Source: Aquificaceae bacterium (GTDB lineage Bacteria; Aquificota; Aquificia; Aquificales; Aquificaceae). From it: a DNA stretch of 64,000 nt. The DNA lies in the NCBI GenBank assembly GCA_025057455.1, contig JANWWY010000002.1, forward strand, positions 1-64,000. Direction: 5' to 3'. Below are positions 56,293 to 64,000 of this stretch, one piece after another. Under the pieces are notes generated by a model. The model ran no database searches, was not told the origin of the DNA, and saw only the letters and a program-made list of their open reading frames with translations. The translations under genes and the position numbers were made by a program. Each line of letters starts with the position of its first letter. Positions within the stretch are counted from its first letter, which is position 1.

Positions 56293-57074
56293 GCTTTGCT
56301 TCTTTGGTTGATAGGGTTGTAGCTTCTGTAAACTCAGAACCCATACTTGAGAGCGACGTGAAGATGGGCATGCTTTTTTATGAGACCACAGACAGAAAGC
56401 TGGTAGTGGAAAAGCTTATAGAAGACATGCTCTTGTATCAATTTCTCTTGGGAAGGGGGCTACAAGTGCCCCAGGAGCTTATAGATGAAGCCCTGCAAAA
56501 CATAGCGAGGGCTAATAGAACAAGCCTTGAGTCCATAGCGGAAGAACTTGCAAAGGAGAACCTAACCCTTAGGGACCTAAGAAGGTTCCTTGAAAGGGAA
56601 ATACTTGCTACGCAGGGTTTGAGGGCTCTTTTAGAGAGAGAAGTCAGAGTATCTGATGCGGAGGTTGAGCTGGAAATGCTAAAGAGGGGTAATGTAAGAG
56701 TGTTAAGGAATATAGAGCTTCTTGTAGTTGAGAAAAAGGACTGGGACAAACTCAAGAGGGTTTTTGACCCACAAAAGAGTCTTGAAGAAATTGCAAAGGC
56801 TATGGGCGTGAAGGTAGAAAGGTTAAAGGTTGGTAAAGGTGAGCTGATAGAGGTTCTGGACAGGGAGGTCTGGAAATCGGGTTTGGGAGAGCTGGTCTTT
56901 GCAGAGGACAGAGACAGTGTTTACATAGCAAAGGTCATATCTCAAGAGGAAGTTAAGGAAGATAAGAGTAAAGAAGAGCTAAGGCAAGAACTCCTTTCAA
57001 AGAAGGTAGAGCAAAGAAGAGCGGAGCTTTTAGAAAGACTAAGAAAGAACAGCTTTATTAAGGTAATCCAGTAG
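56235..57074 (+). CDS. SurA N-terminal domain-like periplasmic chaperone
   Basis: 'FASLVDRVVASVNSEPILESDVKMGMLFYE' after signal-like leader. Confidence 0.82.
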   Translation: MVSRGIKEVLCGVLLWTALSFASLVDRVVASVNSEPILESDVKMGMLFYETTDRKLVVEKLIEDMLLYQFLLGRGLQVPQELIDEALQNIARANRTSLESIAEELAKENLTLRDLRRFLEREILATQGLRALLEREVRVSDAEVELEMLKRGNVRVLRNIELLVVEKKDWDKLKRVFDPQKSLEEIAKAMGVKVERLKVGKGELIEVLDREVWKSGLGELVFAEDRDSVYIAKVISQEEVKEDKSKEELRQELLSKKVEQRRAELLERLRKNSFIKVIQ

Positions 57075-57836
57075 TTCTCTCAAGTTATGGAAGGTAAAGT
57101 CTGGCCTAAAGCCAGATTTCTCCGTTTCCTCTTCCCCATATTTCCCAGTAGTCATAAAAACCGTTTTAATGCCCATGTCCCTCGCACCCATCAAATCTGT
57201 GTACAGGTCGTCGCTAACTAAGTAAATCACGTCGCCAACCATACCCTTTAAGGCATGTTCCATATAATCCTTTGAAGGTTTTCCAAGATTTGGTAGGCTT
57301 TCGCCATAATTGCATGCATGAGCTATGGCAATTGCTACAGAGCCTGCACCAGGGAAATACAGCCCATCATCATCCTTTACTATCCTGCTTAGGTTTATAG
57401 GTATTAGTTTTGCATTGGACAAAAAGACCGCCGAGGTAGCAATTTTTAACTTCTTAAAGTCTATGTTTCTATCCTGACCTATAACCACCGCATCTACTCT
57501 GTGGTCTTCAGCCAGTTCAAACCCAAAGCTTTTTAAGTAATCCTCTACCGCTGGCATGCCTATAAAAAAGAGCCTTTTTAAGCCTTTTTCTCTTAAGTAT
57601 TCAATTAGTATGGAAAGGGGCGATACAAATTCATCCTCCGCTAAGTCTATACCCTTTTCCCTGAGTTCTTCTATTATCCATTTTGGAGGTTTTGTGGAGT
57701 TGTTAGAAACGACGCGGAAGGAAACTCCCAGGTTCCTTATACCTTTGAGGAATTCTACAGTATCCGGAAAGGGGTTTAATGCTTTATCCTTGACCAGCAC
57801 GCCATCCATATCAAGAAGGAGGATAGGTCTTTTCAT
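57039..57836 (-). CDS. HAD-IIA family hydrolase (NagD-like)
   Basis: 'ILLLDMDGVLVKDKALNPFPDTVEFLKGIRNLGVSFRVVSNNSTKPP', 'LGKPSKDYMEHALKGMVGDVIYLVSDDLYTDLMGARDMGIKTVFMTTG'. Confidence 0.93.
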   Translation of the reverse strand: MKRPILLLDMDGVLVKDKALNPFPDTVEFLKGIRNLGVSFRVVSNNSTKPPKWIIEELREKGIDLAEDEFVSPLSILIEYLREKGLKRLFFIGMPAVEDYLKSFGFELAEDHRVDAVVIGQDRNIDFKKLKIATSAVFLSNAKLIPINLSRIVKDDDGLYFPGAGSVAIAIAHACNYGESLPNLGKPSKDYMEHALKGMVGDVIYLVSDDLYTDLMGARDMGIKTVFMTTGKYGEEETEKSGFRPDFTFHNLRELLDYLNKAVLS

Positions 57837-58075
57837 TGCCTAAAAGGTATGCTTATCCAGAGCTCGTCAAAGCCTTCCTTTTCCCTCTTTATATCTACCT
57901 CTATCTTTCTTACTTCAAACTGTGGATACTTGGAAAACACATATATAAGGTCATCTTTGAGGCGGTCCACGAAGTTTGGCGGAAGTCCCTTTCTCTCGTA
58001 AGATAACACCAGCGTAAGCCTTTTCTTTGCCTCATCTTTACTCTTACCTCTGCCGAAGAGAAGTTCCCATATCAT
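57833..58075 (-). CDS. minE: cell division topological specificity factor MinE
   Basis: 'SKDEAKKRLTLVLSYERKGLPPNFVDRLKDDLIYVFSKYPQFEVRKIEVDIKRE'; downstream of minD. Confidence 0.94.
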   Translation of the reverse strand: MIWELLFGRGKSKDEAKKRLTLVLSYERKGLPPNFVDRLKDDLIYVFSKYPQFEVRKIEVDIKREKEGFDELWISIPFRQ

Positions 58076-58077
58076 GC

Positions 58078-58866
58078 TTATCTCCCCAAAAGCCTTTCGA
58101 GTAAACTTTTCTTTTCACCGTATCTAACCATAGGCACATCCTCACCCTCCAGCCTTCTTGCCAAATCCATGATAGCCTTTGAAGCGTCGTATTCCATTGA
58201 AAGCACTATTGGCTCGCCTCTGTTGGTAAAGTCTACGAGTTTTGGTTCTTCTGGAATTATGCCTATAGGTTGTGCCTTAAGTATATCCACTATATCCTCT
58301 ACCGATAGCATCTCACCCTTTTTTACGTTCCCCCACCTTATCCTGTTTATGACCAAATAGTACTCTCTTTTGCCCATGTTTTCCAAGAGCCCTATTATTC
58401 TATCTGCATCCCTTATGGAGGATACTTCAGGATTAACTATGACAAGAGCAACATCCGCAGGTAGAGCAGCTATCTGAAAACCCCGCTCTATGCCAGCCGG
58501 TGAGTCTATAAGAATATAGTCAAACTCACCTGTTTCTTTAACCTTTTCTATCATCTCCACCCATTTGTCTCTATCAATGGCATCCTTGTTCTTAGTTTGA
58601 TTGGCTGGTAATAGCCAGAGACTTAGACCCCTTTTGTCCCTTACAAGAGCCTTGTGAAATTCCGCCCTGTTTTCCAGTACATCCAAAACATCGTAAACTA
58701 TTCGGTTTTCTAAGCCTAAGATCATATCAAGGTTTCTAAGACCTATGTCCGCATCCACTGCAAGGACTTTTCTGCCCAGGCTTGCAAGAGCAACACCAAG
58801 GTTTGCCGTTATGGTGGTTTTGCCTACGCCCCCCTTTCCAGAAGTCACCACAAAAATCTTACTCAT
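58078..58866 (-). CDS. minD: septum site-determining protein MinD
   Basis: 'VVTSGKGGVGKTTITANLGVALASLGRKVLAVDADIGLRNLDMILGLENRIVYDVLDVLE'. Confidence 0.97.
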   Translation of the reverse strand: MSKIFVVTSGKGGVGKTTITANLGVALASLGRKVLAVDADIGLRNLDMILGLENRIVYDVLDVLENRAEFHKALVRDKRGLSLWLLPANQTKNKDAIDRDKWVEMIEKVKETGEFDYILIDSPAGIERGFQIAALPADVALVIVNPEVSSIRDADRIIGLLENMGKREYYLVINRIRWGNVKKGEMLSVEDIVDILKAQPIGIIPEEPKLVDFTNRGEPIVLSMEYDASKAIMDLARRLEGEDVPMVRYGEKKSLLERLLGR

Positions 58867-59445
58867 TTATACCCTCTCAAGTATTATAATTCCATTTTCA
58901 ACCCTTGCAACCTCGGGGTATCCTGGTGATTTTCTTTCCGCTTCATCCAGTATGGCTACTTTTTTTCCTATTCTAACTTGCTGAGGTTCCATTTCCAAAG
59001 CTACCACCACAGCACCCTCGTCACCCAAAGCACCCGCAATGGCCACTCCCCTTAGCTTACCCATAACTATGATGTTCCCCGTAGCTACAACTTGTGCATC
59101 CTTATTTACATCCCCTAAAACCAAGACATCCCCGCTATGTTCCACTCTTTGACCAGACCTTAGATGCCTCCGCACTATCAAAAGCCTCTCTCTAACAAAG
59201 CCTTCTTTTGGTCCACCGCTAATTTTCTTGACGCTCCTTACGCCTCTCTCGGAAAGCAAGCTCTCTATTTTTTCCACATCTTCCTTGGGTAATATATTAT
59301 TCTTGCAGTCTATTAGCACATAACTGCCTTCAAAGAGTCGTGAGGATATTCTATTGCTTATCTCTTCCACAAGGGTGTTTATGTCCCCCTTTTCTTTTAT
59401 TTCTATTAGCACAACAGGAAGAGTGATTCCCTTTATCTCTATCAT
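58867..59445 (-). CDS. minC: septum site-determining protein MinC
   Basis: 'HSGDVLVLGDVNKDAQVVATGNIIVMGKLRGVAIAGALGDEGAVVVALEMEPQQVRIG'. Start set to MIEIKG at 59445; upstream part of listed ORF is translated tRNA. Confidence 0.95.
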   Translation of the reverse strand: MIEIKGITLPVVLIEIKEKGDINTLVEEISNRISSRLFEGSYVLIDCKNNILPKEDVEKIESLLSERGVRSVKKISGGPKEGFVRERLLIVRRHLRSGQRVEHSGDVLVLGDVNKDAQVVATGNIIVMGKLRGVAIAGALGDEGAVVVALEMEPQQVRIGKKVAILDEAERKSPGYPEVARVENGIIILERV

Positions 59446-59454
59446 GTTTATCCT

Positions 59455-59530
59455 TGGCTCCGGGGGAGGGACTCGAACCCCCAACCTGACGGTTAACAGC
59501 CGCCTGCTCTGCCCGTTGAGCTACCCCGGA
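59455..59530 (-). tRNA. tRNA-Asn (anticodon GTT), CCA encoded
   Basis: Reverse complement TCCGGGGTAGCTCAACGGGCAGAGCAGGCGGCTGTTAACCGTCAGGTTGGGGGTTCGAGTCCCTCCCCCGGAGCCA. Confidence 0.95.
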
Positions 59531-59581
59531 TGCTATATAATATTATACACCAATCTTTGATTTGCTATACTTATATCTACT

Positions 59582-60727
59582 GTGGTTAGGGTATGGGATG
59601 GGTGGATTCTGTTTAGCACTATCACTCTTTTTCTAATTGGTGAAATTGTTATAGCAAGTGTGAACCTTGTGCCTTACATTTGGGAACAATACAGCACTGC
59701 TTCCATATACCGAAAACCCCTTCTCCAACTTTTTGTCTTCTTGCTCGGTTTCTGGTTGGCAACTGCATTGGCAAGGATGGATTACAGGCTTTTTGTAAGA
59801 GGGTCTGTTCCTTACCTTTTTGTATTTTTGTCCCTGATAAGCCTTTTTATCGTGTTCATTAAAAAGACTATATCCGATAAAGCGGTGGATAGATGGCTTT
59901 TTGGTGTAAGCGTCCAACCTCTGGAATTTGCCAAGATAAGCCTTGTTATATTTCTTTCTTATTACATAGTAAGAAAGGGAAACCTTAGGCAATGGAAGCA
60001 CCTATTTTGGGCTATCTTTTTCCCTCTTCTTATGGTTCTTCTTTTAATCATGCAACCCGACAAGGGTGGTGCAGTCTTCCTCCTGATTATGACAGCACTG
60101 ATGGTTTATGTGGGCGGTGTGCCCAAAAGGGTCTATGTTGTAGTTTTCCCTCTTATGCTTATTGTGGTTTACTATATTCTCACATCAAAGGGATATGTAG
60201 CTGAAAGGCTATCCGCTTGGAAGGACCCCTTTTTGGACCCAGAGGACAGCGGATATCAGATAATTCAGTCCCTCTATGCCCTTGCGAAAGGTGGACTATT
60301 GGGCGTCGGTATAGGGCAGGGGATACAAAAGATGGGACCTCTCCCAGCAGCTGATACCGACTATGTTATAGCAGTCTTAGGCGAGGAGATGGGTTTTTTA
60401 GGTGTTATGCTGGTAATTGTGCTTTATTCTCTACTGATGTTTAGGCTTCTGTGGTATTCTCTAAAGGTTACAGAGCCAGTGGGGAAACTTATTCTTGTGG
60501 GCACAGCCATGAACTTTGCTTTATCCTTTTTTTGGAATTTGGCCATGGCTTCAAATCTCTTGCCCCCTAAGGGCATAGCTTTACCCTTTCTAAGCTATGG
60601 TTCTTCTAACCTCTTTGCGTCACTAATCTTTCTTGGAATAGCCCAGTCTGTTATCAATCACGCTGAAAGCAAGTCTGTCAGCTTTTCAAGCACATCCTCT
60701 ACCCTTATAAATGTTAAACACGCCTGA
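59582..60727 (+). CDS. rodA: rod shape-determining protein RodA (SEDS family)
   Basis: 'VQPLEFAKISLVIFLSYYI', 'MQPDKGGAVFLLIMTALM', 'GVGIGQGIQKMGPLPAADTDYVIAVLGEEMGFLGV', 'GIALPFLSYGSSNLFASL'. Confidence 0.94.
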   Translation: MVRVWDGWILFSTITLFLIGEIVIASVNLVPYIWEQYSTASIYRKPLLQLFVFLLGFWLATALARMDYRLFVRGSVPYLFVFLSLISLFIVFIKKTISDKAVDRWLFGVSVQPLEFAKISLVIFLSYYIVRKGNLRQWKHLFWAIFFPLLMVLLLIMQPDKGGAVFLLIMTALMVYVGGVPKRVYVVVFPLMLIVVYYILTSKGYVAERLSAWKDPFLDPEDSGYQIIQSLYALAKGGLLGVGIGQGIQKMGPLPAADTDYVIAVLGEEMGFLGVMLVIVLYSLLMFRLLWYSLKVTEPVGKLILVGTAMNFALSFFWNLAMASNLLPPKGIALPFLSYGSSNLFASLIFLGIAQSVINHAESKSVSFSSTSSTLINVKHA

Positions 60728-61605
60728 GTACCCGTTTTGCACCTTTTGGGGTTTGGTGAGCAGGGTGAGCAAGAAAGGTCTGGCACGAGATAAAAACCTT
60801 TGAGAGGATAGAAACCGTACTGGGGTGATGTGGAGGTATACAGGCTAAGAGCTGGCACTCCCAAGGCGTTGGCGATGTGAACTGGGGACGAGTCGCATGA
60901 AACCACCAGCTTAGAGAGGCTTATTACAGCCATAAGCTCTCTTAGGCTTGTCCTACCCACCAAGTTTATAGCTTTTGTTCCGTTAAAGACCTTGGATTTT
61001 TCCACATCCCTTTTTGTTCCTACTATAACCACTGGCATGCTTATCCTTTTGGAAAGCTCAATCCATCCACCAAGATGCCACTCTTTTAGAGGAAAGTTTG
61101 AAAAAGGAGAAAGCACTATAAACTCTTCTGGTAGTGCAAAATCCCTCTTAACCCTCTCCTTTTCCTCTTGATAGAGGTAAAGGTATGGCATCCTTTCGTA
61201 TTTTTTAATGCCAAGGGGTCGAAGAAGTTCCAAGTTTCTGTCCACTTCGTGCTTTTCCCAGCTGTGTTTTACAGTATGTGTATATAGCCAAGAAAGTTCA
61301 GACCTATCAAATCCTATTCTCTTGGGTATTTTAGACATGAAAAGTATAAGTGCGCTTCTTGCGGATATGTGAGGGCTTATAACTACCTGAAAATCTTCAA
61401 TCCTACGCAAGATTTGGAGGCTTTCCCTTAGACTTTTATTGAAGGTTATAAGCTCTATTTCATAACCCTTCAAGAGTTCCTGTATGAAACTCCTGCCTAC
61501 AAAGGCTATGTGGGCTGTCGGAAGATTGTTTTTGATGGTTCTTATGAGGGGAGTGGTAAGCACCACATCCCCCAAGTATGCGGTCTGCCATATGAGGATT
61601 TTCAT
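60658..61605 (-). CDS. glycosyltransferase family 9 (heptosyltransferase-like)
   Basis: 'MKILIWQTAYLGDVVLTTPLIRTIKNNLPTAHIAFVGR', 'VVSCDSSPVHIANALGVPALSLYTSTSPQYGFYP'. Confidence 0.93.
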   Translation of the reverse strand: MKILIWQTAYLGDVVLTTPLIRTIKNNLPTAHIAFVGRSFIQELLKGYEIELITFNKSLRESLQILRRIEDFQVVISPHISARSALILFMSKIPKRIGFDRSELSWLYTHTVKHSWEKHEVDRNLELLRPLGIKKYERMPYLYLYQEEKERVKRDFALPEEFIVLSPFSNFPLKEWHLGGWIELSKRISMPVVIVGTKRDVEKSKVFNGTKAINLVGRTSLRELMAVISLSKLVVSCDSSPVHIANALGVPALSLYTSTSPQYGFYPLKGFYLVPDLSCSPCSPNPKRCKTGTQACLTFIRVEDVLEKLTDLLSA

Positions 61606-62030
61606 TTAATGCCCGAGATGCTGGCTATCTTCCAGCTTTTCTCGTCCTTTATAACTATAAAGGTAAATATTTTCTCTACACCCTCCTTGTCTATTACCTT
61701 TAGTATAACCTCCGCATGCTTGTCGTCTATCTTACTGGTATCCAAGACTTTTACCTTCTTTATGTTTTCACCCATTGATGAAAACACACAGGAAAGCACC
61801 TCCGAGGGCTTCATCTCCGTGAGCTGTACGGGCATTTTTAAGTCCTGAGCCAGGGCATCCCTAAAAGGTGGATATAGAAGCCTTACCGCATCCTTTCCCT
61901 CTCCATGCCTTATGCTTTCTATAAAGTCTACTACTGTATTCTTAGCGGACTTTTCTGGGTTTTCACCGCAACCTCTTAAGAGGAGAAAAACTGCAAGTAC
62001 TGCTACTACAGCTATTATTGCCTTTTTCAT
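61602..62030 (-). CDS. hypothetical lipoprotein (DUF4878-like)
   Basis: Lipobox 'LAVFLLLRGCGEN'; 'VVDFIESIRHGEGKDAVRLLYPPFRDAL'. Confidence 0.75.
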   Translation of the reverse strand: MKKAIIAVVAVLAVFLLLRGCGENPEKSAKNTVVDFIESIRHGEGKDAVRLLYPPFRDALAQDLKMPVQLTEMKPSEVLSCVFSSMGENIKKVKVLDTSKIDDKHAEVILKVIDKEGVEKIFTFIVIKDEKSWKIASISGIK

Positions 62031-63454
62031 GGTTTTACCTCCTCTATGATAAATTTGTGTATAGACTGAGCAGCCTTTCTTCCTTCTGCAAGGGCACGCA
62101 CTACCGTGTCACCACCGTTTACCACGTCGCCACCTGCAAAGAGACCCCTCACAGAAGTTCTAAAGTTTTCGTCCACCTTGACTGTGCCGTATTTTGTAAG
62201 TTCAAGCTCCGGTAGGTCTTCGTAGGCTACAGGGTTTGCCTTCTGCCCTATGGCAAATATGACAGAATCGCACTCAATTACATGCTCAGAACCCTCTATA
62301 GGTGTTGGCTTTGGTCTTCCGCTTTCGTCTGGTTCACCCAGAGCCATCTTTATGCATTCTATGCCTATTACCTTACCCTCTTCACTTCCCAGTATGCGCA
62401 AGGGTTGGGTTAGCCAGTGTATTATGGCACCTTCTTCTGATATGTGGTCCCACTCTTCTTGTCTTGCGGAAGAGGTTTCTCTGGTTCGCCTGTAAACCAC
62501 GTGGGTTTCTATTCCAAGTCTCAGGGCAGTGATGGCACAGTCTACCGCGGTAAAGCCACCACCAATTATTACAGTCCTCTTTCCCAAGTCTATGGGTGTT
62601 CCGCTCTGCGGGAAAGTGTCCGCTCTCAAAAGACCCACGCGAGTTAAAACTTCTATGGCTGAGTACACACCCCTCAGATGGTCTCCTTCAATACCAAGCC
62701 CTCCTCTGCCAGCACCCACACCCAAAAAGACCGCATGATAATCCCTTAAAAGGTCTGAAAGTTTTATGGTTTTTCCCACCACATGACCAAAGAAGAAACG
62801 AACGCCCAAATCCCTGAGCTTTTTCAATTCCCACTCTATTAGGTCTCTTGGAAGGCGGGCGTGGGGAATGCCATAAGCCATTACACCCCCAGCCTTGGGA
62901 AGGGCTTCATAGACGTGCACCTCGTGTCCAAGGCGTGCAAGGTCGTAGGCACAGGCAAGCCCAGCAGGACCAGCACCAACTACAGCCACCCTGTAGCCTG
63001 TTGGCTCTCCCCTCTCTATATTCACCCTCATACCCGATATTCTTACAAAATCCCCTACAAACTTCTCAAGAGCACCTATGCTTACGGGAAGCCCCTTGTT
63101 TTTCTTGCCCCTTACCGTATCGTAATAGAGGATGCATGACCCTTCGCACTGTCTTTCTTGAGGACATATTCTTCCGCATATAGAAGGAAAAGGGTCAGCT
63201 TCTACGATTTTTTTGTAAGCACCTATCAGGTCTCCTTCCGTTATCTTTTTTATAAACCCTGGCACATCAACACCTATAGGACAACCCTTTATGCACCTTT
63301 GGTCTGCATCCTTACAGAAAAGACACCTCTGTGCCTCATCCAAAGCTAAACTCACAGAGTAACCGAAAGCATATTCCCTGAAGGTTTTGACTCTCTCTTG
63401 TGGGGGCATTAGAGGTTCTGAGTTTCTATCTTCATACCTTATACGTTTTGCCAT
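62027..63454 (-). CDS. NADPH-dependent glutamate synthase small-subunit-type oxidoreductase (GltD/GltA-like)
   Basis: 'RCLFCKDADQRCIKGCPIGVDVPGFIKKI', 'PFPSICGRICPQERQCEGSCI', 'VAVVGAGPAGLACAYDLARLGHEVHVYEALPKAGGVMAYGIPHARLP'. Confidence 0.95.
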   Translation of the reverse strand: MAKRIRYEDRNSEPLMPPQERVKTFREYAFGYSVSLALDEAQRCLFCKDADQRCIKGCPIGVDVPGFIKKITEGDLIGAYKKIVEADPFPSICGRICPQERQCEGSCILYYDTVRGKKNKGLPVSIGALEKFVGDFVRISGMRVNIERGEPTGYRVAVVGAGPAGLACAYDLARLGHEVHVYEALPKAGGVMAYGIPHARLPRDLIEWELKKLRDLGVRFFFGHVVGKTIKLSDLLRDYHAVFLGVGAGRGGLGIEGDHLRGVYSAIEVLTRVGLLRADTFPQSGTPIDLGKRTVIIGGGFTAVDCAITALRLGIETHVVYRRTRETSSARQEEWDHISEEGAIIHWLTQPLRILGSEEGKVIGIECIKMALGEPDESGRPKPTPIEGSEHVIECDSVIFAIGQKANPVAYEDLPELELTKYGTVKVDENFRTSVRGLFAGGDVVNGGDTVVRALAEGRKAAQSIHKFIIEEVKP

Positions 63455-63739
63455 ATCTTAAAAAAATTATAAGCCTAAGCCCCAGAATATGTCATAAAAC
63501 CACTTTGTCCAGTATAGGCTTGTAAATTAATGTCACCCTACGAAAAAAGCTGGAAATTGGTAAATTGAGATGGAGGATGTTAACGCAATCAGAGAGTGGG
63601 TAGGCGTATCAGGTGGCGTTTCCGTGAACACAACCACGTAGAATAATACGGGCAAAGAATAGTGGCAACACAATGGGAAGGAGCTGTACACTCGTGTACG
63701 AGGAAAAGAAGTAGTGCAAGGCGTGGTATAATACAAAGT

Positions 63740-64000
63740 GTGCGTCATCTTATAGAGAAAAATCTTAGGGAAAAAATAAAAGCCTTGTATTCCATAGAAC
63801 TTAAGACCTTCAGTCTTGAACCACCAAAAGAGGAAGGACTTGGGGACTATGCTACCAACGTAGCTTTTCTCCTTTCAAAGACTCTAAGAAAAAGTCCTCA
63901 GGATATAGCACAGGAGCTCGCAAAGGAGCTATCAAGTGACCTTTTTACTGCGGAAGCGCTCAGGGGCTTTATAAACATAAGGGTAAAGGAAAGCTTCCTG
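63740..64000 (+). CDS. argS: arginine--tRNA ligase, N-terminal part (runs off window)
   Basis: GTG 63740; 'VRHLIEKNLREKIKALYSIELKTFSLEPPKEEGLGDYATNVAFLLSKTLRKSPQDIAQELAKEL'; open to end of window. Confidence 0.88.
   Translation, partial: MRHLIEKNLREKIKALYSIELKTFSLEPPKEEGLGDYATNVAFLLSKTLRKSPQDIAQELAKELSSDLFTAEALRGFINIRVKESFL

Noticed and set aside
59446-59484. N-terminal extension of MinC (MGVRVPPPEPRIN)
   Set aside because: This is translated tRNA-Asn sequence, a common annotation artefact; MinC starts at 59445.
63533-63748. 71-aa - strand ORF upstream of argS
   Set aside because: Low-complexity peptide, no RBS, overlaps the argS promoter and start.

Overview
64-kb window of a compact, moderate-GC bacterial chromosome. 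Gene content points to the Aquificales (Hydrogenobacter/Thermocrinis-like): a short PolA without a 5'-nuclease domain, AmmeMemoRadiSam genes, and tight overlapping operons. All calls come from reading the supplied ORF translations and the DNA by eye; no database search was run. Most of the window is housekeeping: aroA, polA, flgHI, rnr, rpsO-pnp, dut, queA, guaB, lgt, murC, recJ, bioB, lptAC/kdsC, thrS, minCDE, rodA, gltD-like and the 5' end of argS, plus tRNA-Thr, tRNA-Arg, tRNA-Sec and tRNA-Asn. Items most worth a second look: (1) a family-1 encapsulin shell gene translationally coupled to a 615-aa MIDAS-type VWA protein, with no recognisable cargo gene nearby; (2) a ~490-bp non-coding region between two convergent genes (36.9-37.4 kb) with about seven TTTCACACCCTA iterons in both orientations, a 21-bp inverted repeat, a palindrome and an A/T-rich purine tract (candidate origin, terminus or other maintenance locus); (3) a recurrent TATAAT-N6/7-ATG layout at many genes, implying leaderless transcription, including very short bidirectional promoters; (4) a tRNA-Sec gene; (5) a truncated TnpB-like fragment; (6) an unlisted 39-aa lipoprotein ORF; (7) a redox/electrophile-defence gene island around an HxlR regulator.
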